64,000 nucleotides of DNA from JAUMBM01 sp964441755 (GTDB taxonomy: Bacteria; Bacteroidota; Bacteroidia; Chitinophagales; Saprospiraceae), in the NCBI GenBank assembly GCA_964441755.1, contig CAYTVG010000008.1, positions 124,001 to 188,000 of the forward strand, read 5' to 3'. Within the stretch, counting starts at the first letter, position 1. Every line of letters begins with the position of its first letter. The notes beneath the pieces were generated by a model that was not told the origin of the DNA, did not search any database, and saw only the letters and a program-made list of their open reading frames with translations. A program made the position numbers and the translations under genes. Positions 35,376 through 43,342 of this stretch are shown here, piece after piece.

Positions 35376-36923
35376 TTATCGCGCTACGACAATCCGCTCA
35401 GTTATCTGCTCATTACCCATCGTAATTTGCAGAAAGTATAAACCGGCAGAAAGTGTCGATGTCTCGATATCCAGGGTATTGCCGACCGTTGTAAAGCGAT
35501 GACGACGACCCGGCATAACCCTGCGGCCAATAATATCGTAAAGGTTTATCTCCGCTTCGACACTCGTTTCCGGGTTGATGGTCACTCGCACAGGCTGACC
35601 CGATCCCACGGGATTGGGCGCAATGGAAAAGCTTTCAACCCCCTTAGGCGATTCATCAGCAGTCAGTACGCCGGTGAAGAAAATGCCATTGGTAGTGGTG
35701 GTCGTACAGGCGCGATGGGCATTGAAGGGCCTTACGCGCCAGAAATACCTGCGATTGGGTTCGAGCCCTGTGATAACTTTATTGGTGCCAAAGACAACCA
35801 TGCGAATAGGACTGATGGTATGGGTGCTGACCCGGGAAATTTCCAGCACGTAGCCGTCAGCACCCTGCACACCCTGCCAGCTCAGGTTGACCGCATTGTA
35901 GTGGTCGAGCTGCACACTGTCGATGGGGGCCAGCAGTACCGGACTCTCAGTGATCTCACGCACGGGCGGTACTGCGTCCAGCCGCAGGTAATTGCGCGAG
36001 TTGGAGGCCAGATCGGCCAGCATCAGCTGCTCCTGTAGGGGGGAAAAAAAGTACTCGGCATCCGGACAGTTGAGGAAGTACCCCATGTAGAGTTTTTCCT
36101 CCGGGTTGACCAGCTCGTTGTTGGGGTCGCGCGCTCCTCCTGTATAGTTACAGTTGGACCAGCCAAGCCCCAGATTATAGTCGGCGGGTGTGTCGCAAAT
36201 CTGGTCTCCGGCAGTCTCGCAGTTGCTGCCGCTGGCCAGCTCAGTAGGGACGCCGCCCGGGCTCACGACCGGTGCCGGTGTACCATGGGTCGAAGCCGAG
36301 TAAGCCGAAGCATCCCAGCCGAGGAAAGGGTGGGGAAGACTCAGATAGTGACCTATCTCGTGTGAGAGCGTAGCATCATTGGGGCCTACGTTGGCCTTCC
36401 GGATGACAATCCAGTCCTTTACAGGTGAGTAGTAGGCAAGTGTCTGCCCGTCACTCGACTGGTTGTCGGCAATCTCTCCGACTACCCAGATGTTCAGTGC
36501 GCGTGCATTGCGCTGAAATGTCATAATGGTGTTGACCGTGCCACTATGGTTGGAAAAAACAGTGCTGTTGTTGATGTTGTTAAAGGAGCCATCCTTAAGG
36601 AAAAACTGAATCCCAAGGGGCTCAAAATCTTCGTTTAGTTCGCACAGCTGCCCCAGCACGTTCATCTCAGATATGCGTCCGCTACCATCGGTATTGGCAA
36701 TGAGGTGAAATTTGATGGGTATATACTGTACGGTCCTGCCTTCGGCAGGCATAGTCGCCAGTGCCGCTTTGTTGGCTTGCAGACGGCGCAGCATGAGCGC
36801 GTTGGTTTCTGTTCCGTGTGTCCCGCACCAGGGGCTGTGCTGTCCTTCCTGGCCGTGGAGGGCAGTGAGCGAGGCTGATATGCTAAGCATCAGCACAAGA
36901 AAAAATGCAATCGTTTTTGGCAT
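35376..36923 (-). CDS. Secreted M43-like zinc metallopeptidase with T9SS sorting domain (tandem copy 3)
   Basis: A 515-residue protein with a signal peptide (about 1-24). HEIGHYLSLPH supplies H188, H192, H198 and E189, followed by PFLGWDAS; the likely Met-turn is LYMGYFLNC. CDTPADYNLGLGW aligns with the CDTxxDYL region of the other two copies. An Fn3-like segment (RRYFWRVRPF) and a T9SS type A sorting domain (SIAPNPVGSGQPV ... GLYFLQITMGNEQ) follow. It is the most upstream of the array and has its own -7 box (36960-36967). Each copy is followed by its own hairpin, so the three are probably separate transcripts. Confidence 0.88.
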   Translation of the reverse strand: MPKTIAFFLVLMLSISASLTALHGQEGQHSPWCGTHGTETNALMLRRLQANKAALATMPAEGRTVQYIPIKFHLIANTDGSGRISEMNVLGQLCELNEDFEPLGIQFFLKDGSFNNINNSTVFSNHSGTVNTIMTFQRNARALNIWVVGEIADNQSSDGQTLAYYSPVKDWIVIRKANVGPNDATLSHEIGHYLSLPHPFLGWDASAYSASTHGTPAPVVSPGGVPTELASGSNCETAGDQICDTPADYNLGLGWSNCNYTGGARDPNNELVNPEEKLYMGYFLNCPDAEYFFSPLQEQLMLADLASNSRNYLRLDAVPPVREITESPVLLAPIDSVQLDHYNAVNLSWQGVQGADGYVLEISRVSTHTISPIRMVVFGTNKVITGLEPNRRYFWRVRPFNAHRACTTTTTNGIFFTGVLTADESPKGVESFSIAPNPVGSGQPVRVTINPETSVEAEINLYDIIGRRVMPGRRHRFTTVGNTLDIETSTLSAGLYFLQITMGNEQITERIVVAR

Positions 36924-36959
36924 AAAACCCGAATGTTAACTGTAGCTGTTAATTTTTTA

Positions 36960-36967
36960 CAAAATTA
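36960..36967 (-). promoter_or_regulatory. -7 box of metallopeptidase copy 3
   Basis: TAATTTTG on the minus strand fits TAnnTTTG exactly, 36 bp before ATG 36923, in an AT-rich stretch. No strong -33 TTTG. Confidence 0.4.
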
Positions 36968-37043
36968 CTATTTTTTTGGCATAGACTTTTCATAGTAGAT
37001 GTTTTCTTTGGTCGCAGGCGTAACAATCCTGAGAATTTAGGCG

Positions 37044-37051
37044 TACTTTTG
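37044..37051 (+). promoter_or_regulatory. -7 box of mdh
   Basis: TACTTTTG fits TAnnTTTG exactly and ends 21 bp before ATG 37073. It overlaps an upstream in-frame start at 37049, which supports the later start. Confidence 0.55.
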
Positions 37052-37072
37052 CGGCGTCAAAAAACTTCTAAC

Positions 37073-38008
37073 ATGAGCAAAGTAACCGTCATTGGCGCCG
37101 GTAATGTAGGAGCAACCTGCGCCAACGTTTTGGCCCACAAAGACCTGGTAAAGGAGATTGTCGTACTGGATATTCAGGGCGATTTTGCGCGCGGTAAAGC
37201 GCTCGATTCCTGGCAACAGGCGCCTATTGACAATTATAGTACCTTTCTTCGCGGTACGGATGACTATGCCGATACTGCCAACTCAGATATCGTCGTAATC
37301 ACAGCTGGTGTACCCCGCAAACCGGGTATGAGCCGCGATGACCTCATCACAACGAATGCAAAAATTGTCGACTCGGTTACCAAGTCGATTATGCAGTATT
37401 CTAAGAATCCTATCATCATCGTAGTGTCAAACCCGCTGGATGTTATGACCTATGCATGCTATAAGGCTTCCGGACTCGACCGCAGCCGCGTTATCGGTAT
37501 GGCGGGGATCCTCGACACTGCCCGCTATCGTGCCTTTTTGGCCGAAGCACTTGCTGTTTCTCCCAAAGATATACAGGCTATGCTGCTGGGTGGCCATGGC
37601 GATACTATGGTGCCGCTGCCGCGCTATACAACAGTTGCTGGTATCCCCGTGACGGAAATGATTGGCGATGAGCAACTCAATGCAATCGTCGAGCGCACCA
37701 AAGTCGGGGGTGGTGAGTTGGTAAAACTCATGGGCACTTCCGCCTGGTATGCACCCGGTGCTGCAGCGGCACAAATGGTGGAGGCAATTGTCAAAAATGA
37801 GAACAGAATTTATCCTTGCTGTGTGTTGCTGGAGGGTGAGTATGGCCTCAATGATGTATTCTTGGGCGTACCCGTCAAATTGGGCGCTAATGGTGTTGAG
37901 CAGATGATCGAACTGCAGCTCACCGAGGCTGAAATGGCGCTTCTCAATGAGTCTGCCGGCCACGTTCGCAATGTGATGGACGTCTATGACGGAATGTCAA
38001 AGGGATAA
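37073..38008 (+). CDS. mdh: Malate dehydrogenase
   Basis: A 311-residue cytoplasmic LDH-like NAD-dependent malate dehydrogenase of the citric acid cycle. The Rossmann motif is VIGAGNVGAT; substrate-binding Arg residues lie in AGVPRKPGMSRDDL; the catalytic His is in LGGHGDTMVPL and the catalytic Asp region in ILDTARYRAFL. Presence of RKPGMSR identifies malate rather than lactate dehydrogenase. Start 37073 is supported by the TACTTTTG box 21 bp upstream. A hairpin at 38021-38054 separates it from the convergent sensor gene. Confidence 0.96.
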   Translation: MSKVTVIGAGNVGATCANVLAHKDLVKEIVVLDIQGDFARGKALDSWQQAPIDNYSTFLRGTDDYADTANSDIVVITAGVPRKPGMSRDDLITTNAKIVDSVTKSIMQYSKNPIIIVVSNPLDVMTYACYKASGLDRSRVIGMAGILDTARYRAFLAEALAVSPKDIQAMLLGGHGDTMVPLPRYTTVAGIPVTEMIGDEQLNAIVERTKVGGGELVKLMGTSAWYAPGAAAAQMVEAIVKNENRIYPCCVLLEGEYGLNDVFLGVPVKLGANGVEQMIELQLTEAEMALLNESAGHVRNVMDVYDGMSKG

Positions 38009-38020
38009 TTTTATTTGTCT

Positions 38021-38054
38021 GCATCAGGGAGCCGCTGAAGTGGCTTCCTGATGC
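38021..38054. terminator. Hairpin between convergent mdh and sensor genes
   Basis: GCATCAGGGAGCC pairs with GGCTTCCTGATGC (12 of 13). It separates the convergent stops at 38008 and 38064. A T-rich stretch lies on the mdh-proximal side. Confidence 0.65.
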
Positions 38055-38063
38055 CTGCACGCG

Positions 38064-40844
38064 CTAGTAGCGCATGAGCCACTCTGTAAGGTTGGCTTCC
38101 GCATCCAGCCCCATCTTCTGCCGCAGCCGGTAGCGCTTGTTTTCAACTCCGCGGACGGATATATTTAACAGCGGTGCAATTTCTTTGCTGCTGAGATTCA
38201 TCTTCAGATAAGCTGCCAACCGCAGGTCTCCTGGCGAAAGGCTTGGGTAGTCTTGCTTCAGGTGCTTGAAAAATACGTTGTGCAGCTCGTTGAAGTTGGC
38301 TTCAAAAATTTCCCAGTCTTGCTCAGAGGTCATGTGACTGTCTATCAGCCGCCGCAAACGCTGATAGTGCCGTTCCGACATCCTGTTGGCCATCTCTGTC
38401 TTTAGGGCTTCCAGCTCCTCCCGAATCTGTACAAGTATATCGTTTTTGCGCACCAGCCTGAAGGTCGAATTGGCCAGTTCCTGCGACTTTCTCAGCACAT
38501 CTGCTTCCAGCTGGGCGTTCTGGGTTTTTATGCGCTCCTGCTGTATGCTCCGCTCGCGCTCTATGAGCATGCGCCGCGCCTGTATTTGCAGCCGACGCTT
38601 GTGCAGGCGGTACAAAAGGGAAAGTATGGCTATGAGCAGGAGGGTGTAGGCAGCCCGGGCAGTTGTCGTCTCCCACCAATGGGGTTTTATGATAAATGAC
38701 ATACTTACAGTCGCTTCCTGCCGGTCGCTCTGAAGTTGCAAGGTGTAACGGCCATGCGGCAGATTGGTAAATTCTTTGTGACTTACGGTGGTCCAGTCTG
38801 ACCAGTTGTCCTGAAAGCCTGCCAACCTGTAGCGAAAGCGGACAGGGGTGCTGAACCAGGCCTGCGAGAACGCAAAGCTCAGGCTGTTGAGTTCGGCCGG
38901 CAGCACAAGCCCTTGTAAAGGCGGTGCATACAGGGTGCTGTCGAGTTTTCTCCCATGAGCAACAAGCTGGGAGATGGCGGGCTCTGCCATAAATCTCCTG
39001 CCTGCTTCGCTGTAGTCGGAAGGTATGATGGCATAGCCGTTGCGCAGACAGAAAAGGTAGTGGCCATCCTCCATGTACTGTATGGTAGGAAAACCGGATA
39101 CCAACTGTATCGCCAGATTGGCAACTTGGGTGGCACCACGCATCCATCGAACTTCGTTGGGCAGCACAATAAACCAATCTTCCTGCCGCCCGGCCAACAC
39201 AAAACAGCCGGGAGGGAGGGGCTGTGACCGATAGGTGTCCACGCGCACAAATTGTGCCCTGTCGGCTTTGTATTCGTAGTAGCCTGCTGTTGAACGGAAA
39301 AGCAGCTTGTCTTTTAGCCGCGTCAGCGACATAGCGTAAGTGTCGGGAAGGCCACTCTCTTGTGTCCAGACTAACTGTCGGCGAATTTGACGCAGGTCTT
39401 CCGAAAGTTCGAGCTGCCAGAGGCCGCGTGAGGCATGCACCACCCATAGGTTGCCTTCATGGTCGAAGGCCATCTGTCGCAATGGGGCCAATAGTCCTTC
39501 AAGGCGGTGCGAAAATTGCCATCGCCCCTGCGCATCCTGCCGCAGAACAACCAGCCCTGTGTAGGTCGATTGGATGGCCCAGCCTGAGCGCTTGGGTACA
39601 GGCAGCATCTGCCAGCCACCCGTAACTGTGGATATTTGACGCAGTTGATTGTTTTCCAGCACAAAAGCACCCTCATTGTGCCCGATAAAGAGGCCGTCAC
39701 CGTGAGAGCTGAGCTCCCAAACTTGCCCCTGGGTACCGTCGATTAGCTCAAATGATGGCGTAATACCTTCTGTGCGGCGACTTCTGAACAATCCCTGATT
39801 GGTGCCTACGTATAGTTCCGTCTGTTGATGAAGTGCGGCCGTGTAGAGCGTACCCAACTGCCCGTACTTGTCAGTGTAGTAGCGCAGTGGGTTGCTGAAG
39901 GCAATAAGATCCACTCCCTGGTCAAGGCCTACCCACAAATCTCCCTGCCGGTCTTCATACAGGGCCAATACAGTATTGTTCTGTAGTCCGTTACGCTGCT
40001 CAAGCTGAAACTGCATTCTCCCTTCTGCATCCAGCACGACCAACCCACACAGGATGGTGCCGAAGGCATACAGGCCGTTGCGAAGGCGGGTAACCCGGTT
40101 AATCTGACAGTTTTTGAAAAGGGCTTCTGCTTCATTGCGCCAGGGCTGTAGCTGCCCGCTTCGATAGCTCCACAAGCCTTGTTGCTCGGTTGCTATGATG
40201 ATTCCTCCGTCCTTAGCCGGCAACAACCCCTTGACGCGTGGTGCCGGTAGGCGATCAGTGCCTTCAAGTAGACTGAATCCCCGTTGTAAGTTCCATTCGT
40301 ACAGGCCTTTACCTATGACAGGAGCCAGAATGCGCCTGCCTACCTGCTGCAGAAACATGATGTTGTCAGGCGGGTCAATAACGTGTACCTGCCTGAAATC
40401 AAAATAGTAAATTGTCGAAAACGATTGAAAAATTACACCTTGTCGGTCTTTCAGCAGCAGAATGTGCCAGATTTCTTCCAGCGGCCGGTCGGGTGGGAGC
40501 TGACTGCTCAGGGAGGTGTATCTGAGCGGCTGTCCTTTGGCTGCCTGCCAAAAACCAAACTCAGCGTAACCACCTACGTAAATCCTTCCTTCCTGGTCTG
40601 CTTCGGCTGCCCTGACAATCTGTTTGTGCGGAAGCAAATGCAGCGACCATTGCTGCCCGTCAAACTGCTTGAGTCCTTCCGTCTGCGCGAAGAACATAGA
40701 GCCACCGGCAGACTGGGTAATCATCCAGTTCTGACTGCTTTCTTCCGGGTCTATATGAATGACTTTCGGCGTCTCGCCTGCTGTAATCCTGCTGCTCCAA
40801 AGCAGCAGACTGAAAAAGCATGTGAGCGCGGCAAGCGGTTTCAT
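38064..40844 (-). CDS. One-component sensor/regulator: two-component-type propeller, Y_Y_Y, coiled coil and LuxR-type HTH
   Basis: A 926-residue membrane-spanning regulator. A signal peptide (about 1-22) leads into a periplasmic beta-propeller of Reg_prop repeats (for example GRIYVGGYAEFGFW, LYEDRQGDLWVGLDQGVDL, NLWVVHASRGLW). A Y_Y_Y domain (VRFRYRLAGFQDNWSDW) precedes one membrane helix near residues 725-745. A cytoplasmic coiled coil of ~90 residues is followed by a LuxR-type helix-turn-helix at the C-terminus (LSSKEIAPLLNISVRGVENKR). No histidine kinase or receiver domain is present. Such proteins in Bacteroidota sense periplasmic ligands, often glycans. It follows the MCE gene by 9 bp, so the two are co-transcribed. 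Confidence 0.9.
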   Translation of the reverse strand: MKPLAALTCFFSLLLWSSRITAGETPKVIHIDPEESSQNWMITQSAGGSMFFAQTEGLKQFDGQQWSLHLLPHKQIVRAAEADQEGRIYVGGYAEFGFWQAAKGQPLRYTSLSSQLPPDRPLEEIWHILLLKDRQGVIFQSFSTIYYFDFRQVHVIDPPDNIMFLQQVGRRILAPVIGKGLYEWNLQRGFSLLEGTDRLPAPRVKGLLPAKDGGIIIATEQQGLWSYRSGQLQPWRNEAEALFKNCQINRVTRLRNGLYAFGTILCGLVVLDAEGRMQFQLEQRNGLQNNTVLALYEDRQGDLWVGLDQGVDLIAFSNPLRYYTDKYGQLGTLYTAALHQQTELYVGTNQGLFRSRRTEGITPSFELIDGTQGQVWELSSHGDGLFIGHNEGAFVLENNQLRQISTVTGGWQMLPVPKRSGWAIQSTYTGLVVLRQDAQGRWQFSHRLEGLLAPLRQMAFDHEGNLWVVHASRGLWQLELSEDLRQIRRQLVWTQESGLPDTYAMSLTRLKDKLLFRSTAGYYEYKADRAQFVRVDTYRSQPLPPGCFVLAGRQEDWFIVLPNEVRWMRGATQVANLAIQLVSGFPTIQYMEDGHYLFCLRNGYAIIPSDYSEAGRRFMAEPAISQLVAHGRKLDSTLYAPPLQGLVLPAELNSLSFAFSQAWFSTPVRFRYRLAGFQDNWSDWTTVSHKEFTNLPHGRYTLQLQSDRQEATVSMSFIIKPHWWETTTARAAYTLLLIAILSLLYRLHKRRLQIQARRMLIERERSIQQERIKTQNAQLEADVLRKSQELANSTFRLVRKNDILVQIREELEALKTEMANRMSERHYQRLRRLIDSHMTSEQDWEIFEANFNELHNVFFKHLKQDYPSLSPGDLRLAAYLKMNLSSKEIAPLLNISVRGVENKRYRLRQKMGLDAEANLTEWLMRY

Positions 40845-40853
40845 ACGGCCATC

Positions 40854-41882
40854 TTACTCCTGATTGTCCTGCCGGTCGTAACGCCTGACCTGATTGCGAG
40901 ATTTCAGGGGCATATAGCGGTAAGGATGCTGCTGAAGATCGTTGACAAGCGAGTCTATGTGATGGCTCATAAACATGAGCTGCTGATATAGTTGGTCGTC
41001 AACAACCAGTTTGCCGAGGGTACCCTGCCCTTGCTTCAGGCCGGTAATCATTCCGTTGACGTTACCCACCGCCTGGTCTGCTGAGCGAAGAGTGCTGCGC
41101 AGGTCCGTAAGCGTCTGATTGAGCCCTGCGACTGTTTTTTTCAAATCGGCACGGCTCAGCTGTCCGGTGATGGAGTCAGTCTGACCAACAATCGAGGCAA
41201 AATGCTCGCGTTGTGCAGCAAAAGTGGCAGTGAGTTTGCGCAAATCGCCGGAAGTAGCAATAAGATTGGGACCAGCACTGCCAAGCAGACCGTCTAGTTT
41301 GCCCGAAGCAGATTTGAGGTTGAGAAGCGTAGCCTGCAGGTCTCTCGCACTGACGGCAATAGGTGAATTGCTGTCCTCACCAAGTAGTATCTGATTGAGC
41401 GTATCCATGGCCTGGTTCAGGCCACGGGTGAGTTGCTCCATATAGCCGTCAATGGCGTCTTCTCCCAGTGTCGACTCAAGCATACCCCGCTTGACGGCCG
41501 TGAGGGAATCCCCGTTTTGGGCACAGTCAACACCCGGCTCACAGGTTTGGTCGTACTCCAGATAGATGGCCTGACCACCCAAAAAACTGGTAACAACGAT
41601 GACAGCACGCGTACTTTTGGGGACGTGTACATCCTTCTGGAGGTTGAGGGTCAACCGAACTTTGCGGCTGGCCAGATCCAGATCGATTTTTGAAACTGCC
41701 CCCACTGTTACACCGCTGATTTGTACCGGTGTACCAATCTGCAGGCCGCCCACGTTGTCGTAGTAGGCATAGAGCTCGATATTTCGACTGAGAATATTGG
41801 AACCCTGGATAAATTTATATCCCCAAAGAGACAGGCTGACAGCAAGCAGAGCCAGTATTCCAATTCCTACTTCTTTTTTCAT
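40854..41882 (-). CDS. MlaD/MCE family lipid-transport protein
   Basis: A 342-residue protein with one N-terminal helix (about 5-24) and an MCE domain (about 36-115: AYYDNVGGLQIGTPVQISGV ... VVTSFLGGQAIYLEY). The C-terminal ~200 residues are helical with heptad-like Leu spacing, as in MlaD-type hexamers or longer PqiB-like tunnels. MCE proteins bind phospholipids and usually work with an MlaE permease and MlaF ATPase; neither is adjacent. The gene is followed after 9 bp by the sensor gene. A TACCTTTG box lies 30 bp upstream. Confidence 0.9.
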   Translation of the reverse strand: MKKEVGIGILALLAVSLSLWGYKFIQGSNILSRNIELYAYYDNVGGLQIGTPVQISGVTVGAVSKIDLDLASRKVRLTLNLQKDVHVPKSTRAVIVVTSFLGGQAIYLEYDQTCEPGVDCAQNGDSLTAVKRGMLESTLGEDAIDGYMEQLTRGLNQAMDTLNQILLGEDSNSPIAVSARDLQATLLNLKSASGKLDGLLGSAGPNLIATSGDLRKLTATFAAQREHFASIVGQTDSITGQLSRADLKKTVAGLNQTLTDLRSTLRSADQAVGNVNGMITGLKQGQGTLGKLVVDDQLYQQLMFMSHHIDSLVNDLQQHPYRYMPLKSRNQVRRYDRQDNQE

Positions 41883-41912
41883 TGCCCAATTTTTACTTGG
41901 CTAATAAGGCTG

Positions 41913-41920
41913 CAAAGGTA
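41913..41920 (-). promoter_or_regulatory. -7 box of the MCE-sensor operon
   Basis: TACCTTTG on the minus strand fits TAnnTTTG exactly and ends 30 bp before ATG 41882. Confidence 0.5.
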
Positions 41921-42084
41921 GCGCTAAAAATGTAAAGGAGGGTGAAAAGGTGGTCCGAATGTCAAAAATGCAGTCCGGTTATCCATAATGCGGCATCATC
42001 CGTACGATTGCTCAAGGAGTATTACCAGGGCATGGTAGCGCTTCTGTTTACAGGCAGGGCTGTGAAGGAGCGCTGTCAGAGGTG

Positions 42085-43281
42085 CTACTGACCTTGTGAT
42101 AGTTGTGTTGCTTCTTCTATCTTGATCCGCTGTGTGTTGCGGAAGGCCAGGACGAATGCATCCGCGAATCCGCGGTTTCGGATCTCATCGCGTCTGAGCT
42201 GTGCTTGTTCCAGCGAGGAGATGTTACGCACCTGATACTTGTAAAGCCTGTTTTCTTCAAAGACCTCAACGCCCGGAATACCACTGTAGCGCTCAAGAGG
42301 TAGTGGCCTGCTGGTTGCCGCCAGTTGTACGCCAAAATGGATTTCGCGGGCGGGTGTTGGGGGCGGGGTGGTTTCCGGACTTAGCGGGCCGGGGGGCTCT
42401 GTCACCAGGCTTCGGTTGGTGCGCTCCAGATCGGTCTTGTATTCCCGAAAAGCACCGAGAATCGACTGCGCAATCTGTTTTTGCCCGGCAGCTGTCGATA
42501 AAAACTGCTCTTCGGCCCGGTTGGTGAGAAAACCGGCCTCGATGAGTACACTCGGCATGGTTGTCTCTTTGAGTACCACAAAACCTGCCTGCTTGACACC
42601 ACGGCTCTTGCGCCGGGCTGTATGGGTAAAATGCCGCTCAATTTTTTCCGCGAAGCGGATACTCTGATCCATATAGGCGTGCTGAAACATACTGAGCATA
42701 ATATGCCCCTCAGGAGAATTGGGGTTGTAGTCGTAGTTGCGCTGGTAGTTGGTTTCCATCAGTATAGCACTGTTTTCACGCTTGGCTACGTCGAGGTTGT
42801 GCTCTGCCGTGTGCAGTCCCATGACAAAGGTTTCCGATCCGTAGATGGATGTATTGTCGGGTGTAGCATTGCAGTGAATGCTGATGAAAAGATTTGCCTG
42901 GTGTCTGTTGGCAATAGCAGCGCGCTCGTGCAGTGGCACGAAGACGTCCTTATCCCGCGTGAGTACGACCCGCACTTCAGGGTGGTGCAGGCTGATGAGC
43001 TGCTGAAGCTCGAGGGCAATGGCAAGGGTAATGTGCTTTTCCTGGCTGATCCTGCCCACACAACCAGGATCCTGACCACCATGGCCTGCATCAATCACCA
43101 CAGTATGTAGTAGGGGAAGTGAAGGGTTTGTGTTACTTTTGCCCTGTGATTGCGCCGGCTGAATGTTAAAAACGCTGACAAACAGCAGCGAAATTAATAA
43201 ACGGCTCGTTATGCGCGAGTAGCTGTTTACTGAAGCGCTTTGTAATACGGGCCGATTGGTCTTTCTTTGTGGTTGTTTCAT
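42085..43281 (-). CDS. N-acetylmuramoyl-L-alanine amidase (Amidase_3) with C-terminal SPOR-like domain
   Basis: A 398-residue secreted enzyme. The Amidase_3 signature is complete: VIDAGHGGQDPG, the following zinc Glu (SQEKHITLAIAL), FISIHCNATPD and catalytic Glu in SVLIEAGFLTN. The C-terminal ~80 residues (FGVQLAATSRPLPLE ... YKYQVRNISS) look like a SPOR domain, which binds denuded septal glycan, so a role in daughter-cell separation is likely. The start at 43281 (MKQPQRK) was chosen over 43302 because a full promoter ends at 43310 and would place transcription initiation near 43303. It is divergent from the LptD-like gene. Confidence 0.9.
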   Translation of the reverse strand: MKQPQRKTNRPVLQSASVNSYSRITSRLLISLLFVSVFNIQPAQSQGKSNTNPSLPLLHTVVIDAGHGGQDPGCVGRISQEKHITLAIALELQQLISLHHPEVRVVLTRDKDVFVPLHERAAIANRHQANLFISIHCNATPDNTSIYGSETFVMGLHTAEHNLDVAKRENSAILMETNYQRNYDYNPNSPEGHIMLSMFQHAYMDQSIRFAEKIERHFTHTARRKSRGVKQAGFVVLKETTMPSVLIEAGFLTNRAEEQFLSTAAGQKQIAQSILGAFREYKTDLERTNRSLVTEPPGPLSPETTPPPTPAREIHFGVQLAATSRPLPLERYSGIPGVEVFEENRLYKYQVRNISSLEQAQLRRDEIRNRGFADAFVLAFRNTQRIKIEEATQLSQGQ

Positions 43282-43309
43282 CTTCAGGCGAATAATATCC
43301 ATTGTAACG

Positions 43310-43342
43310 CAAAATTAACGCATTTAGTCGATTGGAATCAAA
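43310..43342 (-). promoter_or_regulatory. Full Bacteroidota promoter for the amidase gene
   Basis: On the minus strand TTTG (43342-43339) and TAATTTTG (43317-43310) are separated by 21 bp. The -33 element lies inside the first codons of the divergent LptD-like gene. It fixes the amidase start at 43281. Confidence 0.65.

Noticed and set aside
38323..39447. 374-codon minus-strand frame inside the sensor gene
   Set aside because: Same strand but different frame from the 926-residue sensor, with Arg/Pro/His-rich composition typical of a shadow.
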